DNA of 64,000 nt from Bradyrhizobium sp. ORS 278 (GTDB lineage Bacteria; Pseudomonadota; Alphaproteobacteria; Rhizobiales; Xanthobacteraceae): the NCBI RefSeq assembly GCF_000026145.1, contig NC_009445.1:4278001-4342000 (forward strand), in the 5' to 3' direction. Below the pieces are notes generated by a model. That model was not told where the DNA came from and did not search any database. It was given only the letters and a program-made list of their open reading frames with translations. Numbering within the stretch: position 1 is the stretch's first letter; the number at the start of each line of letters is the position of its first letter. Of this stretch, positions 10,430 through 19,193 are shown piece after piece. The position numbers were made by a program, and so were the translations under genes.

Positions 10430-11290
10430 GCGGCGGTGGACGGACTAAAACAACCGGGAACTAGGCACTGCCAATGCAAAACCGAAGCATGGTAGTCAGA
10501 GGCCCTAGGCAATTCCACCAGCTCCAACGGGAAGAGCTATATGTACCGAAGAATAAGGCGGCGCGTATACGATCAAGACTGGAGGAGGTGATTGTATCCA
10601 GCAATATCCGAGTTGCGATTGGCCAGCGTTGATCTCTGAAGGACCAATGTCAAATAAGAAGGCAACGACAAAGAGCGACGTCGTGAGCTGGCGTTGGTAC
10701 CAGAGGTTGGTTCATTTTTGTTACGGAATTGGCATGGGAGGATTCCTATTCTGCTTCGTCTTAGCTTTTGAGTTGACCCGGTACCATCGACCAACATTTC
10801 CTGAACCAGAGTTCGGGTTCACACATTTGATCCACGTCGACCATAGTAGAGACACTGTTTATGTCACTTACGTCGAATACCTGACCCACGTCTACGGACC
10901 TTGGGCAACATGGGGCGTTGTAGTCGTCAGCGGTCTATGTGGTTTTCTTCTCGGCATGAGAAACAAAACGCTCGATCTTTCGGGGCACATTCAGGTAGGC
11001 TGTGCCTGTGCGGCTTCACTGATACTGATCTACTTGGCTTGGTACTATTCAGTCGAGCAGATCTTGCTGGGTCTCAGGCCTGCACCGCACTAGATCTTCC
11101 GGCAGCCGTCCTATGGCCCTGATTCGCCCGACGGGCACGCCCCCGCTCGACGTTCTCATTCCAGGCAATCATCAAACCGCTGCTCCCGGAAACCGATTTC
11201 TGCCGCGCTTTCAAGCCAATCACTGCGATCATATCTCACACGCGAAAAATCTTGCTTTCGCTTTATCAGAATCCATGATTGACTGCTGAC
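10430..11290. other. Lower-GC accessory segment
   Basis: By eye, base composition drops to roughly half GC here against about two thirds in the flanking core genes. AT-rich words absent elsewhere appear (ATATGTACCGAAGAATAAGG, TTTTTGTTACGG). It begins shortly after the IS element and ends where the repeat mosaic begins. It contains one coding gene (10647-11093) and otherwise shows no coding signal. This is best explained as acquired DNA; no integrase, attachment site or tRNA was seen. Confidence 0.5.
10647..11093 (+). CDS. Hypothetical membrane protein
   Basis: A 148-residue protein not recognised from any family. Three hydrophobic segments are visible: about residues 26-44 (YGIGMGGFLFCFVLAFEL), 87-103 (ATWGVVVVSGLCGFLLG) and 116-136 (QVGCACAASLILIYLAW). 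Between the first two is a roughly 40-residue polar loop rich in His and aromatic residues (HLIHVDHSRDTVYVTYVEYLTH). ATG at 10647 has GAAGGA 6 bases upstream. Its base composition is lower in GC than its neighbours, consistent with transfer. It has no operon partner. No function can be proposed. Confidence 0.6.
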   Translation: MSNKKATTKSDVVSWRWYQRLVHFCYGIGMGGFLFCFVLAFELTRYHRPTFPEPEFGFTHLIHVDHSRDTVYVTYVEYLTHVYGPWATWGVVVVSGLCGFLLGMRNKTLDLSGHIQVGCACAASLILIYLAWYYSVEQILLGLRPAPH

Positions 11291-11305
11291 ATCCCGTCTC
11301 GATCA

Positions 11306-11650
11306 GAGGGGCGCTTCGCGGTCGTCACGGACGTTGAGGCGGGATGCGGTGGGTGTGTCGGGTTCGCAGCGTGTTCCATCATGCGGACGAACGGGCCTGA
11401 TGCGCCGGCGAAATCGTATGGTCCTGGTCTCCCGACGCTGAGGCCAAGCGGATGGTGATGATGATCCAGCCGTGACGGGGGCAAGACAGCCCGGTCCCCG
11501 GGGAGAGTACGTATAAGCCGCCCAACCATCGCGCGGGGAATGCCGGGATGTCTCGGCTGAACCTGTGGTGACTGCCGCCTGCATTTTTTTCTGCAGGCGG
11601 GCCATGGGGGCGGCCAGCTCCCGGCATTCCCCGTGCCCTCTTCTCAAAGA
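11306..11650 (-). repeat. Dispersed intergenic repeat, copy 1
   Basis: Reverse-complemented, this stretch aligns by eye with 30470-30825. Both copies share a GGGAATGCCGGG box, GGCCGC, CCATGGCCCGCCTGC, an A-rich loop, GCAGGCGGCAGTCACCACAG, a second CGGCATTCCC box, GCGCGATGG, CTCTCCCCGG, GATCATCATC, and a CGTGACGA(C/T)CGCGAAGCGCCCCTC tail. The central stem GCCTGC/GCAGGC is kept although its loop differs. Frames inside it are often called as hypothetical proteins, but the pattern of change looks structural. Confidence 0.7.
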
Positions 11651-11717
11651 GGGCATGTCCAGATGGCAAAGCTCGGACGCAGATGCGCCGCGAGATGGTG
11701 AGCACATGTCTCACAGC

Positions 11718-11826
11718 CGTCATTGCGAGCGAAGCGACGTGTCCGCCATAGCCCGAAGGGCGACGGCGGAAGCAATCCAGGGGCTCGGGTGGGACTCTGG
11801 ATTGCTTCGCTTCGCTCGCAATGACG
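11718..11826. repeat. Long palindromic repeat (CATTGCGAGCGAAGC family), copy 1
   Basis: CGTCATTGCGAGCGAAGC at the left arm and GCTTCGCTCGCAATGACG at the right arm form a long inverted repeat around a spacer, with AAGCAATCCAG and CTGGATTGCTT as inner arms. The same unit appears at 14591-14674, so this is a multi-copy palindromic family. It would fold into a long hairpin in RNA from either strand. Confidence 0.75.
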
Positions 11827-11972
11827 CCGGAGCAAACTTCGATGCACATGCGCCGCGAGACGGCATCGGGTCGGCCAGCAACGAAAGTGCCCCCGGGTCA
11901 TGTTTCAGCGCAGACCCAGCACCGCGGACGACGACCAACTGCGCCGCTCAGATCGGGGCTCGATCGGACATG

Positions 11973-13193
11973 CTACGCCGCATCCGCCGGCGGGCGTTGC
12001 CGCAGCAGCGCGGCGCAGGCGAAGCCGAGCGCGACCATCAGGACGGCGGCGGCGAGCAGTGTCGGCTGCTTGCCGCCATGGACGACGCCGAAGCCGTAGG
12101 CGATCGGGCCGACGGTCTGGCCGAGGAAGAAAAAGAACGAGTGCAGCGACATCGCGGTGGCGCGGGCGCCGATCGACAACTCGCTGGCGAACACCTGCAG
12201 GCAGCCATGGATCATGTAGAAGCCCCAGCCCATCATCAGCATGCAGGCGAATTGCAGCTTCCAGCCGGGACCGAAGGCGAGCGCGGCGAGTTGCAGGGCC
12301 ACCAGGGCAGCACCCACGATCATCATGCCCTTGACGCCGAGCCGCGGCAGGAAGCTCGACACCGTGGCCGTGTAGAACAGCCCGCCGACCGCAAATCCCG
12401 CGATGACGATGCCGGCGATCGACAGCGAGGTCTCGCCGAGATCGAACAGGAACGCGGCGATGAACGGAAACAGCCCGAACACGCAGCAGCCTTCGACGAA
12501 CACCGCCGAGTAGCAGAAGCGCGTGTTGGGGTTCCTGAAGATGATGCCGTATCCCTTCTTCAGGGTGGCGAGATCGGTGGTCGCGGCATGCGTGACCTTG
12601 GCGCCGCGGAAGCCGGCGGCGACCGCGAAGGAGGCGATCAGCCCGAGCGCGCCGAGGATCGCGAGCACGCCGCGCCAGCCGATGAAATCGCCGATGATGC
12701 CGGACGCCGTGGCGCCGAGCAGATTGCCGGCCATCGAGCCCGCGAGCGTGCGGCCGATCGCGACCTGGCGCTTGTCGGGCGCGACGAGATCGGCCGTCAG
12801 ACCCAGCGCCACCGGAAACACGCCGCCCGAGGCGATGCCGGCAAGGATGCGGGTCGCGAACAGCAGCGGAAACGAGGTCGCGAGCGCGCCGAGCACGCTG
12901 GCGACGCCGAGCAGCGCCAGGCACAAGGTCATCAGCCGCGCCTTGCCGAACAGGTCGGCCGCGGCGCCGATCGCTGGCTGGATCAGCGCGTAGATCAACG
13001 CATAGCCGGCGGCGATGCCGGCGGCGGTCGCGATGCTGATCGCAAAATCCTCGGCGACATGCGGCAGCACCGGATCGAGCGCGCGCGTCGACAGCGCCGC
13101 GGAGAAGCCAGCCAAGGCGATGATGTTGACGGCCGGCGGAAACTTGTTGTCAGCGGACTTTTGATCAGACGGCTTGGCGACGGGCTGGTGCAT
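11973..13193 (-). CDS. MFS transporter
   Basis: A 406-residue major facilitator superfamily permease with about 12 membrane helices in two six-helix halves. The loop after helix 2 reads GAAADLFGKARLM, the family's motif A region. The mid-protein loop (TDLATLKKGYGIIFRNP) links the halves. Layout and length suit a drug:H+ antiporter or sugar-efflux type exporter in the inner membrane. The substrate is unknown. The start codon overlaps the kdsA stop (TGATG), so the two genes are translationally coupled. That pairing does not by itself mean a role in KDO metabolism. Confidence 0.87.
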   Translation of the reverse strand: MHQPVAKPSDQKSADNKFPPAVNIIALAGFSAALSTRALDPVLPHVAEDFAISIATAAGIAAGYALIYALIQPAIGAAADLFGKARLMTLCLALLGVASVLGALATSFPLLFATRILAGIASGGVFPVALGLTADLVAPDKRQVAIGRTLAGSMAGNLLGATASGIIGDFIGWRGVLAILGALGLIASFAVAAGFRGAKVTHAATTDLATLKKGYGIIFRNPNTRFCYSAVFVEGCCVFGLFPFIAAFLFDLGETSLSIAGIVIAGFAVGGLFYTATVSSFLPRLGVKGMMIVGAALVALQLAALAFGPGWKLQFACMLMMGWGFYMIHGCLQVFASELSIGARATAMSLHSFFFFLGQTVGPIAYGFGVVHGGKQPTLLAAAVLMVALGFACAALLRQRPPADAA

Positions 13194-14056
13194 CAGCGGA
13201 TGGCGTCCGCAGCCTGCCCCTTGGCGAGCGCATCGAACGCCATCAGCGTCCGCAACAGTCCCTCGAACTGCGCCAGCGGCACCATGTTCGGCCCGTCGGA
13301 GGGCGCATGATCGGGATCGGGATGGGTCTCGATGAACACGCCGGCCACGCCGACCGCCACGGCCGCGCGTGCGAGCACGGGGACGAATTCGCGCTGGCCG
13401 CCCGACGAGGTGCCCTGCCCGCCCGGCTGCTGCACCGAATGCGTCGCATCGAAGATGACCGGCGCGCCGGTCGTCTTCGCCATGATCGGCAGCGACCGCA
13501 TGTCCGAGATGAGCGTGTTGTAGCCGAACGAGACGCCGCGCTCGGTCGCCAGCACGTTGGGATTGCCGGCGCCGGTGATCTTGGCGACGACGTTCGCCAT
13601 GTCCCAGGGCGCCAGGAACTGGCCCTTCTTGACGTTGACGACCTTGCCGGTCGCGGCCGCTGCGAGCAGCAGATCCGTCTGCCGGCACAGGAAGGCCGGG
13701 ATCTGCAGGATGTCGACCGCCTGCGCCACCTCGGCGCATTGGCTGGCATCATGCACGTCGGTCAGCACGGGAAGACCGAGCGACGACCGGATCTCGGCGA
13801 AGATCGGCAGCGATTGCGCAAGCCCGAGCCCACGCGCGGCGGAGCCAGAGGTGCGGTTGGCCTTGTCGAACGAGGTCTTGTAGACGAGGCTGATGTTCAG
13901 CCGCGTCGCGATCTCCTTCAGCGCCGAGGCGACCTCGAGCGCGTGGCCGCGGCTTTCGAGCTGGCAGGGACCTGCGATCACCGCCAGCGGCAGTTGATTG
14001 CCGAAGCGGACGGAGCCGGCAGTCACGACCGGTGCGGCGGAGATCGGAGCGTTCAC
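13193..14056 (-). CDS. kdsA: 3-deoxy-8-phosphooctulonate synthase (KDO-8-phosphate synthase)
   Basis: Condenses arabinose-5-phosphate with phosphoenolpyruvate to KDO-8-phosphate for the inner core of LPS. The 287-residue TIM-barrel protein has [15 protein letters not shown] near the N-terminus, [47 protein letters not shown] and the C-terminal [18 protein letters not shown], all typical of KdsA rather than DAHP synthase. Start at 14056. It is coupled to the MFS gene downstream. In relatives kdsA lies between pyrG and eno, as in this window. Confidence 0.97.
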   Translation of the reverse strand: MNAPISAAPVVTAGSVRFGNQLPLAVIAGPCQLESRGHALEVASALKEIATRLNISLVYKTSFDKANRTSGSAARGLGLAQSLPIFAEIRSSLGLPVLTDVHDASQCAEVAQAVDILQIPAFLCRQTDLLLAAAATGKVVNVKKGQFLAPWDMANVVAKITGAGNPNVLATERGVSFGYNTLISDMRSLPIMAKTTGAPVIFDATHSVQQPGGQGTSSGGQREFVPVLARAAVAVGVAGVFIETHPDPDHAPSDGPNMVPLAQFEGLLRTLMAFDALAKGQAADAIR

Positions 14057-14176
14057 GGCATCATCCTCGTTGTGAGCGCGCGACCATGGCCAATCCGGCC
14101 CGTGGGATCAACCCGGCAGAACCCCGCGAATATCAGGGTTGCGGGGACGGTCATCCCCGCATCCCCGTACGCCGCC

Positions 14177-14503
14177 CTATTTCAGCGCCGAAAAGGCCGT
14201 CGGCACCAGGAACTGGCTCGTGATGTTGGCGACGATCTGGCCGTCCTCCTCGCTCTTGGCGCGCGCCGCGATCCACTCCGGATTGGTCATGAACGCGGTC
14301 CATTTGGTCTCGCGCTCGGCGAGCGATTCCCAGGCGAGGAAATAGGTCAAGTCCTGGTTGGATTCGCCGATCAGGGTGGTGAAGAAGCCCACCGGGCGGA
14401 TGCCATGCGCCTCCCACAGCTTCAGCGTGGTGTTTTCGAAGCGCTTGAGCAGCGCCGGCAGCCGGCCGGGAATGCAGCGATAGATGCGGCTCTCGTAGAT
14501 CAT
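14177..14503 (-). CDS. NIPSNAP family protein
   Basis: A 108-residue protein of the NIPSNAP (dimeric alpha/beta barrel) family. It starts MIYESRIYRCIPGRLPALLKRFE, the typical YExRxY opening followed by a helix. Further family features are HGIRPVGFFTTLIGESNQ, YFLAWESLAERETKW and NPEW. Bacterial members are small cytoplasmic proteins, mostly of unknown activity and sometimes beside degradation enzymes. It sits alone between pyrG and kdsA on the same strand, a position seen in other bradyrhizobia. No specific role can be proposed. Confidence 0.87.
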   Translation of the reverse strand: MIYESRIYRCIPGRLPALLKRFENTTLKLWEAHGIRPVGFFTTLIGESNQDLTYFLAWESLAERETKWTAFMTNPEWIAARAKSEEDGQIVANITSQFLVPTAFSALK

Positions 14504-14590
14504 GCGATCCTCCCTGATCTGTTCTTTCGATCAAGGCGCGTTGTCGCAACAATCGCGGTAGCCGTCAAAGGCCGAGTTGTCAGCCTGGAC

Positions 14591-14674
14591 CGTCATTGCG
14601 AGGAGCGTCAGCGACGAAGCAATCCAGGGCTGCGCAAGCACTCTGGATTGCTTCGCTTCGCTCGCAATGACGGC
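14591..14674. repeat. Long palindromic repeat (CATTGCGAGCGAAGC family), copy 2
   Basis: CGTCATTGCGAGGAGCGTCA ... GAAGCAATCCAG at the left pairs with CTGGATTGCTTCG ... CTCGCAATGACG at the right, giving an 84-bp imperfect palindrome. It lies 22 bp after the pyrG stop codon. It is the same family as 11718-11826 and may act as a transcription end or mRNA 3' stabiliser for pyrG; that role is inferred from position. Confidence 0.75.
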
Positions 14675-14695
14675 TTGCCCGGGGGCAGCAACCGA

Positions 14696-16333
<1,638 letters not shown>

Positions 16334-16494
16334 CTACCTTTAATGCCGCGCGCTCGATTCGCCAAAACGAATCGTGACCAGCCCGCAACGATGTCGGGGG
16401 CCTGTGGGTTACGTCAAAACATGAATGGCCTCAGAGAGTTGAGACCGCATCCTGATGCAGGACGCCAACTGCGTTCCTGCATGGCTTCCCCGCG

Positions 16495-16878
16495 TTATTG
16501 CGACTGCGGGGCGGACGGCGCGCTCGGCGCCGCAGGCGCCTGCTGCTCGTCGGCCTTCTTCAGCTGGTCGAGCACGCCGCCGGAGCCCGGCGCCACCGGC
16601 GTCGCACCGCCGGACTGCGTCTGGCCGGGCATGTTGCCGAGGATCGAGCTCGGCTTGCGATCGTATCCCGCCAACCAGGTCAGCAGCAGGCTGGTGACGA
16701 AGAAGCCGACCGCCAGCACCGCCGTGGTCCGGGTCAGCAGGTTCGCGGTGCCGCGGCTCGACATGAAGCCGGCGCCACCGCCCATGCCGAGGCCGCCGCC
16801 TTCGGACTTCTGCAGGAGCACCGCGCCGATCAGGACGGCGACGATCATGAGGTGGATGACGATCAAGACAGTCTGCAT
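16495..16878 (-). CDS. secG: Preprotein translocase subunit SecG
   Basis: A 127-residue accessory subunit of the SecYEG channel in the inner membrane. Two membrane helices are visible (about residues 3-22 and 51-70). Between them lies the conserved QKSEGGGLGMGGGAGFMSSRGTAN loop. The C-terminal 50 residues are rich in Pro, Ala and Gln (QQAPAAPSAPSAPQSQ), as in other alphaproteobacterial SecG. It is the first gene of the secG-pyrG-kdsA order on the minus strand. tpiA is on the same strand further upstream, with two plus-strand genes inserted between them. Confidence 0.95.
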   Translation of the reverse strand: MQTVLIVIHLMIVAVLIGAVLLQKSEGGGLGMGGGAGFMSSRGTANLLTRTTAVLAVGFFVTSLLLTWLAGYDRKPSSILGNMPGQTQSGGATPVAPGSGGVLDQLKKADEQQAPAAPSAPSAPQSQ

Positions 16879-17051
16879 GGTGACCTTCCGTCACAAGCCC
16901 TCGCAGGCCCCGACCGGAGGCCGGGATCGCGAGAGCTTCGCGGGCTATTCGGAAATTTGCGCGGTGTTACACGATCATGTCGGGCAACGCCACCCCGCAG
17001 ATAATCGCACGCGCGCTTCGCACAAGCGCTGTGGCAGAGCCCCGAGGCGCC

Positions 17052-17080
17052 TTGCTGGCGCGTCCAATTTCTATTATTAG
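17052..17080 (+). promoter_or_regulatory. Candidate sigma-70 promoter of the XRE-cupin regulator
   Basis: TTGCTG at 17052-17057 and TATTAG at 17075-17080 are 17 bp apart. The predicted transcription start falls at about 17087, the A of the ATG, so the message may be leaderless. No Shine-Dalgarno sequence is visible before the ATG, which fits. Confidence 0.4.
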
Positions 17081-17086
17081 AGACGT

Positions 17087-17653
17087 ATGGATCAAACAAT
17101 AGAAGATTTCAGCCAACGTCTTGCCCGGCGGCTGCAGCTCGAGCGTGACAGCCGCGGCTGGTCGCTGGCCGACCTTGCCGAGCGCTCCGGCGTCTCCAAA
17201 GCCACCATCAGCAAGATCGAGCGCGCCGAGGTCAGCCCCACGGCGGTGGTGCTGGTTAAGCTCGCCAGCGCCTTCGATCTCACCCTCGCCGGCCTGATGC
17301 TGCGCGCCGAAGCCCAATCGGAGCGGCTGTCGAAGGCCGAGGAGCAGCCGGTCTGGCGCGATCCCGACACCGACTACCTCAGGCGCCAAGTCTACCTCCG
17401 GCCGGACCATCCGATCGAGCTGGTGACGGTCGAGATGCCGGCCCGCCGCAGCGTGACGCTGCCGGCCTCCTCCTACATCCACATCCGCCAGCTCGTCTGG
17501 GTGCAGAGCGGCCGCCTGACGATCACCGAGGGCGCGGAGCGCCACGAGCTCGGCCCCGGCGACTGCCTCGGCTTCGGCCCGCCGATCGACACCACCTTCG
17601 CCAACGAGACGGACGCGGCTTGCGTCTACGTCGTCGCCCTTGCCCGGAGTTGA
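17087..17653 (+). CDS. XRE-family transcriptional regulator with C-terminal cupin domain
   Basis: A 188-residue DNA-binding regulator. Residues about 11-65 form an XRE helix-turn-helix (LARRLQLERDSRGWSLADLAERSGVSKATISKIERAEVSPT), followed by a cupin-like C-terminal half (VEMPARRSVTLPASSYIHIRQLVWVQSGRLTI ... LGPGDCLGFG) that in this family senses a small ligand. Such HTH-cupin proteins often control an adjacent metabolic or detoxification gene. The neighbour is the GNAT acetyltransferase gene 2 bp downstream, almost certainly in the same transcript. The ligand is unknown. Confidence 0.9.
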   Translation: MDQTIEDFSQRLARRLQLERDSRGWSLADLAERSGVSKATISKIERAEVSPTAVVLVKLASAFDLTLAGLMLRAEAQSERLSKAEEQPVWRDPDTDYLRRQVYLRPDHPIELVTVEMPARRSVTLPASSYIHIRQLVWVQSGRLTITEGAERHELGPGDCLGFGPPIDTTFANETDAACVYVVALARS

Positions 17654-17655
17654 GA

Positions 17656-18183
17656 ATGAGCCCGATCCGAATCGAACCCCTGACCGACACGCCGGAGAGT
17701 CGCGGCGCGCTGAGTGCGATGCTGATCGAAACGGTCGCGCATGGCGGCTCGGTCAGCTTCATGCATCCGCTCAGCGAGACCGATGCAGACGCATTCTGGA
17801 AGGATTCGCTCGCGTCTGCTGATCGCGGCGAGCGAATCGTGCTCGGCGCCTTTGATGAGCATGACCTCATCGGGACGGTGACGCTTCAGCTCAAGCTGCC
17901 GCCGAACCAGCCGCATCGCGCCGAGATCGCCAAGATGATGACCCGCGTCAGCCACCGCAAGCGCGGCGTCGCGCGCGCCCTGCTGGATGCGGCCGAAGCC
18001 CTTGCGCGAGCGCATCACCGCACCATCCTCGTGCTCGACACCGCCGAAGATGGCGGCGCCTCATCTCTCTATGAAGGCGTCGGCTTCAAGCTGAGCGGCA
18101 TCATCCCGGACTATGCCTTCAAGCCGCATGGCGGCCTCACCGGCACGAAGATTTATTGGAAGCGGATTGGAGCAGCCGCGTGA
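17656..18183 (+). CDS. GNAT family N-acetyltransferase
   Basis: A 175-residue acetyl-CoA-dependent acetyltransferase. The acetyl-CoA loop is visible in MMTRVSHRKRGVARALLDAAEALAR (the R-x-x-G-x-A motif), preceded by the beta strand LIGTVTLQLKL and followed by LVLDTAEDGGASSLYEGVGFKLSGIIPDYA, the usual GNAT C-terminal strands. ATG at 17656 follows the regulator's stop by 2 bp. The pairing with an XRE-cupin regulator suggests acetylation of a small toxic amine or antibiotic-like molecule, which is inference. The product runs toward tpiA on the opposite strand. Confidence 0.9.
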   Translation: MSPIRIEPLTDTPESRGALSAMLIETVAHGGSVSFMHPLSETDADAFWKDSLASADRGERIVLGAFDEHDLIGTVTLQLKLPPNQPHRAEIAKMMTRVSHRKRGVARALLDAAEALARAHHRTILVLDTAEDGGASSLYEGVGFKLSGIIPDYAFKPHGGLTGTKIYWKRIGAAA

Positions 18184-18214
18184 GGTGCACCGTCTGCTCC
18201 ACTCACATTGGCTC

Positions 18215-18970
18215 TCAACAGCCTTTCGCAATTGCGAGAAAGTCTGCTGCTTTCAGGCTCGCGCCGCCGACCAGCGCACCATTGACGTTGGCCACCGCCA
18301 TCAGCTCGGCCGCATTGGACGGCTTGACCGAGCCACCATAGAGGATCCGCATCCGCGCCCCCTGCTCCTTGAACCGAACGATCAGCAATTGCCGGATAAA
18401 GGAATGAATCTGCTCGACATCCCCGGCGGTCGGCGTCAGCCCGGTGCCGATCGCCCAGACCGGCTCATAGGCCACGATCAGATTGTCGGCCCGCGAACCC
18501 TCCGGCAGGCTGAGGGTGAGCTGCCCGCGCAAGATCTCCAGGGTCAGCCCGGCGTCGCGCTGCTGCTGGGTCTCGCCGACGCAGACGATCGCGACCAGCC
18601 CGGCGCGCCACGCCGCCTCGGCCTTCTGGTGCACGACGACATCGCTCTCGCCATGGTCGGCCCGCCGCTCCGAATGGCCCACGATGACGGCGCTGGCCCC
18701 GGCATCCGCCAGCATCTCGGCCGAGATGTCGCCCGTATGGGCGCCCGACGCCTTGGCGTGGCAATCCTGCGCCCCGACCGCGACCGCCTTGCCGCCGCGC
18801 GTCTTCTCGGCAAACGCCGCCAGCAGCGTGGCCGGGGGGCATACCAAGAGGTCGGCCTTGCCGGTGACCTCGGCCGCCCCCGCGAGCATGGCCTCGAACT
18901 CCGCGGCCGACGCCTTGAGGCCATTCATTTTCCAATTGCCGGCGATCAGGGGCCGGATGCGGTCGGTCAT
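18215..18970 (-). CDS. tpiA: Triosephosphate isomerase
   Basis: Interconverts dihydroxyacetone phosphate and glyceraldehyde-3-phosphate. The 251-residue TIM barrel has [10 protein letters not shown] (catalytic Lys), the electrophile His in [14 protein letters not shown], the catalytic Glu in [13 protein letters not shown], and [15 protein letters not shown] for phosphate binding. Length is standard. It is divergent from the PpiD-like gene, with 223 bp between the two starts, and convergent with the GNAT gene. Identification is certain. Confidence 0.98.
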   Translation of the reverse strand: MTDRIRPLIAGNWKMNGLKASAAEFEAMLAGAAEVTGKADLLVCPPATLLAAFAEKTRGGKAVAVGAQDCHAKASGAHTGDISAEMLADAGASAVIVGHSERRADHGESDVVVHQKAEAAWRAGLVAIVCVGETQQQRDAGLTLEILRGQLTLSLPEGSRADNLIVAYEPVWAIGTGLTPTAGDVEQIHSFIRQLLIVRFKEQGARMRILYGGSVKPSNAAELMAVANVNGALVGGASLKAADFLAIAKGC

Positions 18971-19079
18971 GGCAGGATTCCAGCAAATGTTACGACAGGA
19001 AATCGGCTAGCAGAGCCCCTGCAGGAGTACCAGAGCGCGAGCCGTCTTCCCACCGCTTCAATCCGTCCCAGGCGCGAGG

Positions 19080-19108
19080 TTGCGACCGGGCGGCTGCCTC
19101 TTTATAAG
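19080..19108 (+). promoter_or_regulatory. Candidate sigma-70 promoter of the PpiD-like gene
   Basis: TTGCGA at 19080-19085 and TATAAG at 19103-19108 are separated by 17 bp, close to consensus. The start would be near 19115, giving a leader of about 80 bases before the ATG at 19194. Confidence 0.55.
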
Positions 19109-19193
19109 CCGGTTCAACTCGGTGACGCCCTTCCGCGAACTCCGCTCCAAGGCGCGGCCCCTTCATCCCATTTCCTGCAGACAGACTGGACCC

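Larger units (their letters stand above)
11094..11972. other. Non-coding repeat mosaic
   Basis: Roughly 880 bp without a credible gene. From left to right it holds the tail of the low-GC segment (to about 11290), one copy of a dispersed repeat of about 345 bp (11306-11650), a long GC-rich palindrome (11718-11826), and about 145 bp with no recognisable feature before the MFS transporter stop. Frames that open here read through repeats and look non-coding. Confidence 0.6.

Noticed and set aside
11303..11707. Apparent proteins inside the dispersed repeat, including a 134-codon minus-strand frame
   Set aside because: The frames span a repeat whose other copy at 30.5 kb carries indels and loop changes, indicating non-coding evolution.
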